Part shown: positions 43,466 to 55,234 of the stretch, in pieces
How positions within the stretch are numbered: the stretch's first letter is position 1
How the letters are laid out: the number at the start of each line of letters is the position of its first letter
Assembly: GCA_003952965.2 (NCBI GenBank)
Contig: CM025853.1
Span: 16,571,324 to 16,635,323 of the forward strand
DNA: 64,000 bases
From: Morella rubra
Taxonomy: Eukaryota; Streptophyta; Magnoliopsida; Fagales; Myricaceae
Direction of reading: 5' to 3'
Notes under the pieces: generated by a model
Seen by the model: only the letters and a program-made list of their open reading frames with translations
What the model was told of the DNA's origin: nothing
The model's database searches: none
Translations under genes and position numbers: made by a program

Positions 43466-46233
43466 GAAAAACTTCCATGCCAAGGTAAGTTGGCAAAGGG
43501 GTTTCGGCCAAGGCCTTGAACACCCCCTTGCACCACCTCTTTCCTACTTCCTCATCATCATTTCCACTTCTTCTTAGCCCCTAGTTCAGTGTCATTAACC
43601 AATAGATCTTGTGTTAATAGGAGAACATCAAGAGCTACCCGAGATCACCAAGGTAAGGGTTTAGGTTCTTGTGTTTTGTTGAGGATGGATAACATGTTCT
43701 CTTGTATTGATTGATCATATATATTTGTGTGCATAGAACTGTGATTCAATGATGAACATGTTAGGGTTATGTTGGATTCAAAGTTTTGCAAAAAGAAAGG
43801 TTCAAAGGTGCTATGAAGTATATACTAGTCTAGACATCTTGCATGTTAAGGCTTAATGAATATTTCTTATAACATGTGTATGAGATTGCTTGCTGAGTTG
43901 GTTTGATTTTCAAAAGAGCTTCTGGACATGCTTTATGAGCTATGGCAGTGGTGATAAGCCTAAACTTGAAGCCTTATAGACCACGGGTTGGTCAAGAAAA
44001 ATGGCTTATGGTGTTGCATGTTGCACTACATGATTTTATGATTCAATGTCATGCATATGTGATATGAAATGTGGAGCAATAATGAATGATGATGGCCAAG
44101 AGGCTTTAAAGTATCCCTGATCAAGAGAAGGCCAAATGGGGCCAAAGAAAGGAGCCATGGGCTCAAGAAAGAGGTTATGAAGTTGAAAGCATGAAAAAGA
44201 TGCATTATGCATGTTCCTTGATGACATTGCAAATGATCATTGTTTGCCTTTAAGTTCTTGAAGAATCCACATGTTATGTGCTCTATGATTTCCTTTATGT
44301 TGATAGATTAAAATTATTTTTTTAGCCTAAAGTTTCGAAAAGTATAGATCAATCAAAGGCATGAACACTTATCTAGGGCATTTAGGCAAACATAGGTGCT
44401 GCCCAAATCGACCCTAAGCTACAGGTTTTATTTTTGCATGAAACTTTCCAGATAGTATTTATAATATTAGGATCCCTGTAAAAATTTCAGCCCAAAATGA
44501 TGAAGGAAAAGGTCGAAAATGCCCCTGGAGGTCTCTGAGGGCAGATTCGACATTTTGCCTAATTCGTTAGGGAAAAGGGTCCAAAATGAGAAAATGATTA
44601 CATGGTTGGATAGAGCACGAAAAATTGATGGGGGAGCCCAAATTTTAGTTCAAACCAAGTTGAAATAAGGGCCCAAATCACAAGCCCGTTTAGGAGCCTA
44701 AATGGACTTTAGGCCCAATAACCCTAAAATAGCATCAAGCCAATAACACTTTGGGAATAGGCCCAGCAGGGTCTAAGGAGGCCCAATAGGCCTTCAATGG
44801 GGTTTAATGTCTTAGATCTTACTAGTTATTATCATGGTTGTTTCAATTGTCAATGATTATTCTTTAAACCTGTTATGTTTCTTTCAAGTTCATTGCAAAC
44901 TAGTGTACATTGTTTGGGTGGAATGTTACATGTGTACTTTAATGCTTGGACATGAGATTGCATTCATAAGAGGAAAAACAAATGTGAGGAACCCCTAAGC
45001 CTGCGAGGTGATTCCCCGAATGGTAGTGACGGTACCGGGCACTTAGGAGACGTGCAACCCCACAGCAGGGAGTGGGTGGGCTCCTTTATGAACGCTAAGG
45101 CGTAATGTTAAGGGTCCTGGTGCTGGAGGCACGGGACAGTCCCATAGAAGGGGAGGGGACGCACAACCCGACTCTGGGGGTGAACAGAGCAGACATCGGG
45201 AACTCCTCAGAACCTATGATGGTGTGATGCATTGCATATTTTAATTCATCCAAGTTCATACTTATTATGCTTGAAGTTAGTTTTACACCATGTTTAAGTG
45301 AATTATATGCACTGTATTTGTTTGATCATGTTTCCCCACCCCACCTTACTGAGTCAATAGGACTCACCCTTTTTCTCTATGTTGTTTTTGCAATGTTTGG
45401 CGAACGTGGGTATTGAAGAATGAAGCTATTCGAGGACGAGTTAACCTACGATTTTTACCTTTATATCCTGGTACTCAAGATCCGAACGTGGGTTTCGGAT
45501 CTCCTTGGAGTATCAGTGGAGCATGAGGCCCACTGGTTCTTTAGGGAGCCCTCACCCCCATCCCCTGTACCCCCACCATCCCCTGTACCACTACCCCCAC
45601 TATCCCCGTTACCCGATTTGAGGACTTTGGTTTACCAGATGTACCGCCCGAGTGGCTAAGGTTCGATTACGTTCCCCGGCCCCGCCAACGGGAAATAGTA
45701 GTCCACTCCGGGTCCGAGATTATTGATCTTACATCAGACTCAGACGAGGAGGATTAGTACCCCTCTTAGGCTTGTAGAGTGTTTCGAGGTATTTGTTTCC
45801 TTGTAATCAGTTTTCAAATTGTACGAAGCTTCCCGAATTTTTGTAATGTAGCCTTTTATGTAGTCCCGGGAGGACGACCTGAACTTTCTTTGTATCAAGA
45901 TGTCCTTGTTATTTCAGGTTTTCAATCTCCTTCGTGTCTCTTTCCTCATCCTTTATTTCAAAGTTCTTATTTTTACTCAAAGGCCTAATCTAACACTTTC
46001 AATCTTTCGGATTGTATTAACTTATTGCCTTTTTCTAAAAACATAGAGTTTTTACCCTAAATCTTTTCCAATTTCCCATTACGATTCTATTTTTTTATAT
46101 GCCTTCCGCTAAGTTTCATGGTAAATCAACTAAGACTTTCTAGCTACCTTCGTGCCATAATCCCCGGCTATGTGTATACCATTACTATAGATGAGCCTAG
46201 GGGGTAAGTATGAGCACGGGACGTGACAGATTT

Positions 46234-46625
46234 GTTGCCTTTACCTGTTGATGACAGAAATAGCTTGGATGGACAAGAGAAGGCTGAATTGGTGAAATCA
46301 CTTCATGAAAGGGTACAACTTCAAATTGAACTTAAGAACGAAAAGTTTGCTTCCCAAGCAAATAAAGATAGACAATACGTCATATTCGAACCAGGAGATT
46401 GGGTTTGAGTGCATATGCGCAAGGAACGCTTCTCAACCCATCGAAAAACTAAATTGCACCCTCGAGGCGATAGACCTTTCCAAGTTCTAGAGAAGATCAC
46501 GACAATACTTATAAAATCGATCTTTCAGGTGAGTATAATGTTTCAGCTACTTTTAATGTTTCTGACCTTTCTCCTTTTGATGTAGGTGATGATTCGTGGT
46601 CGAATCCTGTTGAGGAGAGGGGGAA
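46234..46625 (+). pseudogene. Gypsy B integrase C-terminal tail and polypurine tract
   Basis: Continues gypsy B pol: LPLPVDDRNSLDGQEKAELV, QANKDRQYVIFEPGDWV followed by a TGA where family A has Trp (46408), a frame shift near 46490, then YNVSATFNVSDLSPFDVGDD. It ends in the tract tgaggagagggggaa (46611-46625) touching the LTR. As in family A the reading frame crosses the tract. Confidence 0.87.
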
Positions 46626-47332
46626 TGATGGGCATCAAGTGGACAGAGTCCTAGAGATCCATTGCAAGTTCTAGTAAGGCCAATCACAAGATCAAGGAGC
46701 AAAAAAAATCAAGGAAGCAATGCAAGGATTGGTGCAATCAACTTGCATCGAATATGCCAATTTACTTTTCAAGGCTCCAGCGTTCAATATGGGATCACAA
46801 GAAGAAGAACCAATCCAGCTTCTTGTGATACAACCTACAGAGGGAGGCACATTCTAATGTTCTGGACCTAATATTTAGGCTTCATAATTGTGGGTTTGTT
46901 GGGTTTTTTTTTAGGGTTACTGTTCATGCCGCACTATTCACGGATCACTATTCATGCGGCACTATTCACATGTGTTGTCCCACATTGCTTAGAAATAAGG
47001 GCTTCTACAAACCTCCTCATGTATTTAGGAGTTTCTATGTATTGTTTTGGATCATCAAAAGCGTTAAGTATTATTTTCTCTGAGAGAGTTTCTCTTTTAG
47101 TTCTTGAGTGAACTAAAGAACTTATCAAGGATTCTTCCTTGTGGCGTTCTAACTTCAATCTTGTTCTTGAAGCAAGATTTCAAAGGGTCAAGAGTATAAT
47201 TATAATCTTGGTTCTTGGAACAAGAGTTTCAACGGGTCAAGATTTGTTCCTTGGCTTGATTTGTGGTGTTCTTGGGTCTTTATTCAAATTGTTCATGGGT
47301 TCAAGGGGTTTCAATCCTGTGGATTCACATCA
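46626..47332 (+). mobile_element. Gypsy B 3' LTR
   Basis: TGATGGGCATCAAG...GGATTCACATCA, 707 bp, followed by the TSD agtag. It encodes the pol tail at its start (PITRSRSKK, then a shift). It contains a local duplication of cactattcatgcggcac-like sequence near 46920-46970 that the 5' LTR has only once. Confidence 0.9.
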
Positions 47333-47337
47333 AGTAG

Positions 47338-48010
47338 ACCTAATATAATGTTTAGTGTATGCATGTGTGCTATATTCCATTATTGTCCTAAGGAATCTCA
47401 GCTCATTGCGGTTAAAAGAATTTTCAGATATATAGTTGACACTCAAAATATTGGTTTGTTTTATCCCAAGAGTGCTAAATTTAATTTACAAGGGTACTCG
47501 GATGGGATTATGTAAGGTGTAAAATTGATAGAAAGAGTACTAGTGGTGTTTGTTAATTTCTTGGACCCTTACTAGTCACTTGGTGTTGAAAGAAGCAAAA
47601 TTCTGGACTTATTAACCACGGAAGCCGAGTATATTGCCGTGGGCAATTGTTGTGCACAAATATTATGGATGAAACAACAATTGGAATATTTTAATCTTCA
47701 TTATTCTCTCATCTCAATAAAATCTGACAACACCGGTGCGATTAATCTAACAAAAAATCAATTCAACACTCTAGGACATTGAGATAAAGCATCATTTCAT
47801 TCGAGATCATGCTCAAAAAGGGGATATTATTCTTCAGTTCATAAATATAGCGACCTTCAATTGGCGGATATTTTCACAAAACCCCTTAATGAGGATAGAT
47901 TTTGCTTCTTACACCAAGAAATTGGAAAGAGATTTCTTTGGATTAAATTGATGATATGTTCTTTTGATGTGTTAATTGATTACATTGGATTTGTTCTGAT
48001 CTTTGTTTAA
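47338..48010 (+). pseudogene. Host copia RT end and RNase H
   Basis: Resumes the copia protein at RPNIMFSVCMCAIFHYCPKE, then AVKRIFRYIVDTQNIGLFYP and LQGYSDGIM. A broken stretch is followed by TTEAEYIAVGNCCAQILWMK, KSDNTGAINLTKNQ and the family end motif ADIFTKPLNEDRFCFL at about 47864-47911. Several stops and shifts occur (about 47515, 47570, 47780). RNase H would degrade the RNA strand during copying. Confidence 0.87.
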
Positions 48011-48325
48011 TTGCTCTCTGTGATTTTTTTTATACTTGTTTTTCATGAAAACATCAGAAATACTCACTTAGGGCTAGGGGTCGACACTTCCTACTTCTCT
48101 AAACCTTACAGAAGCCTTCATTCTCTCTCAATTGGCCACAGTCTCTCTCCCTCACAAATCTCTATTACCCAATATCATTTAAAAATTTCCATCGCCGACA
48201 GCCTCCGTTTTTTACTATGTTTCATGCTCTTGAGGTTTATATGACTGGGGAAGTAAGAGAAAAGCCCAAAAACTCCAAGGAGTATAACAAGAAACCTTTT
48301 TCGGTTGATGGGTTTTATTCAAAAT
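48011..48325 (+). pseudogene. Host copia region after pol, start of extra ORF
   Basis: A degraded stretch follows RNase H (one open frame runs from 48011 to 48244, with YFSKPYRSLHSLSI). From about 48258 another frame reads EKSPKTPRSITRNLFRLMG and stays open to the solo LTR at 48326. That frame joins in phase with 49642 when the LTR and one TSD copy are skipped. An ORF downstream of pol is typical of SIRE-like copia elements. I do not recognise a function for this one. Confidence 0.55.
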
Positions 48326-49636
48326 TGTTAGCCCAAGGTTGTTTTTGCAAACAATCTTCAATTTGATTTTGATGATAACAAAGTCTCTAAGTTTTTAAGG
48401 ACTTTAGATTTTACAATTATCAATCCTTTTTTTAAAAGGATTTTTGTCAAGTATCATTGTTTCTCTCTTTATAAATTCTCTCTAAGCTACTTGATCTTCA
48501 TTGTACTTGTTAAATGATCATCTTTTCATTGTAAATGGTTTTGAGAATGATTGAATTGGGATAGTTGTTGTTAAAGAACATTTTTTTGTGACTAAGTGTT
48601 GGAAGTGTCGACACATTGACCCTAAGTGTCGACACATTGAACTATCTCCCGAAAGGTTGCTTTCCAGGCCATTCAAAGTGATTTTTTTGGCTAAGTATGG
48701 GAAGTGTCGACACATTGACCCTAAGTGTCGACACATTGAACTAACACCCGAGACTCCTTTTCTTGATCAAAGTTCAATGTGTCAGCACATACCACAAGTG
48801 TCGACACATTGTGTTATTTTGCAGATTTCCTTGAGCAACGTCAACTTATTCAAAAAGGTATCCAAATGTCTCAAATGACCTCCAACGGCACTCAAGCTTT
48901 ACAAGAAGACCCTTGGTGCCCTAGAAGCTTTAAATAGAAGAAGATGGAGAGAGAAAAGCAAGGAGGTGCGCCATTAACACTTGCCCTAATTTCTAGAAGA
49001 GAAAAAGCTTTCAAAGAGAAAGGAAGCTCCACCATCCAAGAAAGCTCGTACTCCCACCTGAAAATACTGTAGCTCTCTTGCAAATCTTGTCTCTTTGCAC
49101 ACCTCAGTACTTCACACTTGTTTATTCAGCTTAAAGAGCTTTTACTAAGATTCTCTTTGTACCCATTCTTGAAAAACACGTGAGTGTTTGTGAAAAACAC
49201 TTGTCCTACTTGTTGTGTAGAAGAAATCCTCTAGGTTGTGAGGATTTGAGAGAGTGAGTTAAAGTGTAAGCTCGAAAAACACTTTGTAAAGGTTACTTAG
49301 CACCCGTGAAGCTAAGGTGTACTTACTATTTGGAAAATAGTGAAGGAAGCCCAAGGAAGTCAATAGCTTGGGGGTGGACGTAGGCAAGTGTTGGCCGAAC
49401 CACCTAAAAGACACGGTGTCATCTCTCTATCCTTATCTCCATTTATTGTTGATATTTATTTGTTGCACTTGTTTGTCTTTTCTTTCATTCTCTATATTAG
49501 TGCTTGATTATATAGATTTATTTTTCTGCTCCTTAGATCGGTTCCTTAGCATATTGGGTTTAAAAGAAAAAAGGGAGAAAAGTTTTATAAAACCCAATTC
49601 ACCCCCCCCCCCTTCTTGGTTGTTTTTGACCTCTCA
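48326..49636 (+). mobile_element. Solo copia LTR (diverged subfamily)
   Basis: TGTTAGCCCAAGG...GACCTCTCA, 1311 bp, with the TSD aaaat at 48321-48325 and 49637-49641. It is related to the LTR at 25817 but clearly diverged, so it is not that element's own 3' LTR. Five perfect gtgtcgacac motifs (48605, 48625, 48704, 48725, 48798) are arranged as two close pairs plus one. A TATA variant tttaaatag lies near 48930. No primer-binding site follows. A C-homopolymer of about 10 lies near 49603. Confidence 0.88.
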
Positions 49637-49641
49637 AAAAT

Positions 49642-49940
49642 GATGACGGAGAATGGGTAAAGAAAGGTGTGGTGACACGTCAGAAAAGAAGTGCACGAGG
49701 TTCAGATTTTGAAGAAGAAAGTGATGACGAGGAAGAGGCTCCCACTGAAAGAACTCCCACTGGAACTAGGACTCCTATGGGAGAGCACACTCCTGTCTCT
49801 TTTCCTTCTCTACAGATTGGCTCATCCTCCCGATTGCTTGCTACAAGTTCTCATGAGCCTCATTTGAGTTCTACTGAAGCTTCCTTGGCTGAGATAAAGG
49901 AAGAACAGAAGATACTGAGTCAAAATTGGAGGACATGGCT
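49642..49940 (+). CDS. Acidic extra ORF of host copia, second part
   Basis: Open frame DDGEWVKKGVVTRQKRSARG, then a strongly acidic stretch (DFEEESDDEEE), a Thr/Pro-rich stretch, SFPSLQIGSSSRLL, and a helical end (SLAEIKEEQKILSQN) that may form a coiled coil. It stays open until it runs into the tandem array, where about 35 further codons are repeat-derived. Basic plus acidic low-complexity composition could suit nucleic-acid or protein binding, but no family is recognised. It is the in-phase continuation of 48258-48325. The true protein end is unclear. Confidence 0.55.
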
Positions 49941-52900
49941 ACATTTCCATATTAAGTTATCTAATTTTAAACTAATTAATTTGGACAATTTTTTATTTAT
50001 GTCTTGGTCTATAACTCCTTCATTATTCTATTTGCTTCATTTTCTTCAACATTAAGGTATCTAACTTTGTAACTAATTAATTTTGACAATTTCTGATTTA
50101 CCTTTTGGTCTATAATTCTTTTGTTAATCAATTTGCTTCGTTTTCTTCAAAATTAAGTTATGTTATTTTTTAAGTAATTAATTTGTGACATTTTTCACTC
50201 ATCTTTTTGTCAACAACTCTTTCATTATTCTATTTTCTTCATATTCTACAATATTAAGCCATCTAATATTTAAACTAATTAGTTTGGACAATTTTTCATT
50301 TTCCTTTTGGTCTATAATTCTTCTGCAAATTACTTTGCTTCGTTTTCTTCAATATTGAGTTATCTTATTTTTTAACTAATTAATTTGCAACATTTTTCAT
50401 TCATTTTTGTCAACAACTATTCCAATAATCATTTGCTTAATTTTCTACAATATTAAGGTACCTAATTTTTAGACTAATTAAAATGGACAATTTTTCTTTT
50501 AGCTTTTCGTCTAGAATTCTTCTATTTAATCTATTTGCTTCATTTTCTTTAGCACTAAGGGATCTAATTTTTAAACTAATTAATTTGGACTGTTTTTAAT
50601 ATAGATTTTGGTCTATAATGCTTCTATTATACTATTGCTTAATTTTCTTCAACATTAAGGTATGTAATTTTTAAACCATTTAAAATGGACAATTCCTTGT
50701 TTATCTTTTGGTCTATAATTCTTCTATTAGTGTTTTTGCCTTATTTTGTTCCATATTAAGGTATCTAATTTCTAAACTTATTAATATGGATTGTTTTTTA
50801 TTTATATCTTGGTCTATAACTCTTCCATTATTCCATTTTCTTCATTTTCTTAAACATTAATGTATCTAACTTTTAAAATAATTTGGACAATTTTTCATTT
50901 ACCTTTTGGTCTAACTTTTAAACTAATCAATTTGGACAATTTTTCGTTTACCTTTTAGTCTAACTTTTAAACTAATCAATTTGGACAATTTCTCCTTTAC
51001 CTTTTGGTCAAACTTTTAAACTAATCAAGTTGGACAATTTTTCGTTTACCTTTTGGTCTATCAAGCTTCCGTTAATCAATTTGCTTTGTTTTCTTCAATA
51101 TTAAATTATTTATTTTTTTAACTCATTAATTTGAAAATTTTTCATTCATCTTTTTGTCAACAACTCTTCCATTATTATTTGCTTCATATTCTACAATATT
51201 AAGGTATTTAATATTTAAAGTAATTAATTTGGACAATTTTTTTTTACCTTTTGGTTATAATTCTTTCAATCAATTTGTTTCGTTTCCTTCAATAAGTTAT
51301 CTTATTTTTTAACTATTTAATTTGCAACATTTTTCATTCATCTTTTGTCAACAACTCTTCCATTAATCTATTTGCTTAAATTTCTACAATATTAAGGTAC
51401 CTAATTTTTAAACTAATTAAAATGGACAATTTTTCTTTTACCTTTTGGTCTAGAATTCTTCTATTAAACGAATTGCTTCATTTTCTTCAAAATTAAGGCT
51501 TCTAATTTTTAAACTAATTAATTTGGATAGTTTTTAATTTAGATTTTGGTCTGTAATGCTTCTATTATTCTTGCTTCATTTTTTCAACATTAAGGAATCT
51601 AATTTGTAAACTAATTAAAATGGACAATTTCACGTTTACCTTTTGCTCTATAATTCTTCTATTTGTCTTTTTGCATCATTTTGTTCGATATTAAGTTATC
51701 TAACTTTAAACAAATTAATTTGGACTGTTTTTTATTTATATTTTGGTCTATAACTCATCCATTATTCTACTTGCTTCATTTTCTTCAACATAAGGTATCT
51801 AACTTTTAAACTAATTAATTTGGAAAATTTTTAATATGCCTTTTGGTCTATAACTCTTCCGTTAACCAATTTGCTTCATTTCATTAAATGTTAAGTTATA
51901 TTATTTTCTAACTAATTTATTTGCAACATTTTTCATTTATCTTTTTGTCAACAACTCTTCCATTAAAGTATTTGCTTCATTTTCTACAAAACTAAGGTAT
52001 CTGTTTTTTAAATAAAAATTAAAATGGACAATTTTTCGACCTATGGGTCGAGAATTCTTTTATTAATCTTTTTGCATCATTTCCATATTAAGTTATCCAA
52101 AATTTAAACTAATTAATTTGGACAATTTTTTATTTATGTCTTGGTCTATAACTCCTTCATTATTCTATTTGCTTCATTTTCTTCAACATTAAGGTATCTA
52201 ACTTTTAAACTGATTAATTTGGACAATTTCTGATTTTCCTTTCGGTTTATAATTCTTCTGTTAATCAATTTGCTTCGTTTTCTTCAAATTAAGTTATGTT
52301 ATTTTTTAATTAATTAATTTGTGAAATTTTTCACTCATCTTTTTGTCAACAACTCTTTCATTATTCTATTTTCTTCATATTCTACAATATTAAGCCATCT
52401 AATATTTAAACTAATTAATTTGGACAATTTTTCATTTACCTTTTGGTCTATAATTCTTCTGCAAATCAATTTGCTTCCTTTTCTTCAATATTAAGTTATC
52501 TTATTTTTTAACTAATTAATTTGCAACAGTTTTATTCATCTTTTTGTCGACAACTCTTCCAATAATCAATTTGCTTAATTTTCTACAATATTAAGGTGCC
52601 TAATTTTTAAACTAATTAAAATGGACAATTTTTCTTTTACCGTTTGGTCTAGAATTCTTCTATTTCTATTTGCTTCATTTTCTTAACTAAGGCATCTAAT
52701 TTTTAAACTAATTAATTTGGACAATTTTTAATTTAGATTTCGGTCTATAATGCTTCTATTATTCTATTTGCTTCATTTTCTTCAACATTAAGGTATCTAA
52801 TTTTTAAACTATTTAAAACGGACAATTTTTTGTTTACCTTTTGGTCTCTAATTCTTCTATTAGTCTTTTTGCCTTATTTTGTTCCATATTAAGGTATCTA

Positions 52901-54643
52901 ATTTCCAAACCTATTAATATGGTCTGTTTTTTATTTATATCTTGGTCTATAACTCTTCCATTATTCTATTTTCTTCATTTTCTTCAACATAAGGGTATCT
53001 AACTTTTAAACTAATCAATTTGGGCAATTTTTCGTGTACCTTTTGGTCAAACTTTTAAACTAATTTATTTGGACAATTTTTCGTTTACCTTTTGGTCTAT
53101 AATTCTTCTACAATCAATTTGCTTTCGTTTTCTTCAATATTAAGTTATCTTATTTTTTAACTAATTAATTTGCAACATTTTTCATTCATCTTTCTGTCAA
53201 CAACTCTTCCATTAATCTATTTGCTTAAATTTCTACAATATATGCTACCTAGTTTTTAAACTAATTAAAATGGACAATTTTTCTTTTACCTTTCGGTCTA
53301 GAATTCTTCTATTAATCTATTTGCTTCATTTTCTTCAACATTAAGGCTTCTAATTTTTAAACTAATTAATTTGGACAATTTTTAATTTAGATTTTGGTCT
53401 ATAATGCTTCCATTCTTCTATTTGCTTCATTTTCTTCGACATTAAGGAATCTAATTTGTAAACAAATTAAAATGGACAATTTCACGTTTACCTTTTGCTC
53501 TATAATTCTTCTATTTGTCTTTTTGCATCATTTTGTTCGATATTAAGTTATCTGTTTTTTAAACTAATTAATTTGGACTGTTTTTTATTTATGTCTTGGT
53601 CTATAACTCATCCATTATTCTACTTGCTTCATTTTCTTCAAACATAAGGGTATCTAACTTTTAAACTAGTTAATTTGGAGAATTTTTCATTTGCCTTTTG
53701 GTTTATAACTTTTCCGTTAATCAATTTGCTTCGTTTCATTAAATATTAAGTTATATTATTTTTTAACTAATTTATTTGCAACATTTTTCATTCATCTTTT
53801 TGTCAACAACTCTTCCATTAAAGTATTTGCTTCATTTTCTACAAAACTAAGGCATCTACTTTTTAAATAAAAATTAAAAAGGACAATTTTTCGACCTTTG
53901 GGTCAAGAATTCTTTTATTAATCTTTTTGCATCATTTCGATATTAAGTTATCTAAATTTAAACTAATTAATTTGGACAATTTTTTATTTATGTCTTGGTC
54001 TATAACTCCTTTATTATTCTATTTGCTTCATTTTCTTCAACATTAAGGTATCTAACTTTTAAACTAATTAATTTTGACAATTTTTGATTTACCTTTTTGG
54101 TCTATAATTCTTCTGTTAATCAATTTGCTTCGTTTTCTTCAAAATTAAGTTATGTTATTTTTTAAGTAATTAATTTGCGACATTTTTCATTCATCTTTTT
54201 GGCAACAACTCTTTCATTATTCTATTTTCTTTGTATTCAACATATTAAGGCATCTAATATTCAAACTAATTAATTTGGACTTTTTCATTTACCTTTTGGT
54301 CTATAATTCTTTGCAAATCTATTTGCTTCGTTTTTTTCAATACTAAGTTATCTTATTTTTTAACTAATTAATTTGCAACATTTTTCATTCATCTTTCCGT
54401 CAACAACTATTCCATTAATCTATTTGCTTAAATTTCTACAATGGTAAGCTACCTAATTTTTAAACTAATTGAAATGGACAATTTTTCTTTTACCTTTCGG
54501 TGTATTCTTCTTATTAATCTATTTGGTTCATTTTCTTCAACATTAAGGCTTCTAATTTTTAAACTAATTAAATTTGGACTGTTTTTAATTTAGATTTTGG
54601 TCTGTAACGCTTCCATTATTCTATTTGCTTCATTTTCTTCAAC
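49941..54643. repeat. Tandem array of ~100-bp units inside host copia
   Basis: About 46 units, same orientation and related consensus to 21745-25640. Three unit types alternate, marked by ggacaatttttcatttacctttt, gcaacatttttcattcatc and ggactgtttttaattta. Long-range repetition is visible: the marker gcatcatttccatattaag (or its variant) occurs at about 49945, 52074 and 53928, giving higher-order blocks of about 2.1 and 1.85 kb. The near-identical order of variants within each block shows growth by block duplication. It is not translated. Confidence 0.95.
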
Positions 54644-55234
54644 ATTAATGAAAGTCTAAATAACAACCCAAGAGGGGGGGTGAATTGGGTTTATCCAAAA
54701 CTTAGTCCTTTTTCAATAAAAAAACCCAGATCTGAAAAGGAGTCTTTTTTAACAATTTTATAATACAGATCTGAATGTGTATAATGCTAAGCAAAATATA
54801 TACAATAATGATAAAGCATAAAGCACAAATCTCCACAAGTATGAATATGTACTGAAATGTAAGAGAGATACAGTTAGAGAGATGACACCGTATTTTTAGG
54901 TGGTTCGGCCAACACTTGCCTATGTCCACCCCCAAGGCTATTGACTTCCTTGAGCTTTCTTCACTATTCTCCAAATAGCAAATACACCTTAGCTTCCGGG
55001 GTGCTCAGGGAACCTTTTACAAAGCATTTTTCGAGCTCACGCTTCAACTTTCTTCACAATTCCCAAAACCAAGGAATTTCTTCTACTCTCACAAGTAGGA
55101 CCAAGTGTTTTCCAACACTCAAATGTTTTACAATAGATGGGTACAAATGATAATGGCTCTCTAAGCCGAATATGCAAGTGGAAAGCTCACAACGTGTGGA
55201 ATGACTCTCTATGCCGAATTAGCAAATGTAAAGC

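Larger units (their letters stand above)
42500..46228 (+). mobile_element. 3.7-kb solo LTR (family T) inside gypsy B
   Basis: TGTGATACCCC...GGACGTGACA, 3729 bp, with the TSD gattt at 42495-42499 and 46229-46233. Gypsy B pol joins when it is skipped. It holds no gag or pol, no primer-binding site and no internal LTR pair, so a solo LTR fits best. It has a TATA box at 43314, a GA-rich tract at 43405-43465, a GC-rich block at 44990-45220, and near its 3' end a proline/serine-coding stretch (45540-45620) and an acidic end (SDSDEED-like, 45735-45755). The size and TGTGA...TGACA ends recall Tekay/Del-type gypsy LTRs; that assignment is inferred. A large non-autonomous (LARD-like) unit is the alternative. 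Confidence 0.8.
38512..47332 (+). mobile_element. Gypsy B element inserted in copia RT
   Basis: TGATGGGCATCAAGG...GGATTCACATCA with the 5-bp TSD agtag at 38507-38511 and 47333-47337 (positions within a base). Two LTRs of about 680 and 707 bp (excluding inserted DNA), a primer-binding site, a polypurine tract and a decayed pol are present; gag and protease are deleted. It is a sister family of gypsy A: same layout, pol reading into the 3' LTR, and clearly related RT. Two later insertions lie inside it. Confidence 0.9.

Noticed and set aside
43195..43536. 113-codon minus-strand frame
   Set aside because: It is antisense to the transcribed leader of a T LTR and driven by the GA-rich tract.
48326..49636. 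This LTR as the paired 3' LTR of the host copia element
   Set aside because: It has its own TSD aaaat, is diverged from the LTR at 25817, lacks a polypurine tract before it, and the host sequence continues on its right.
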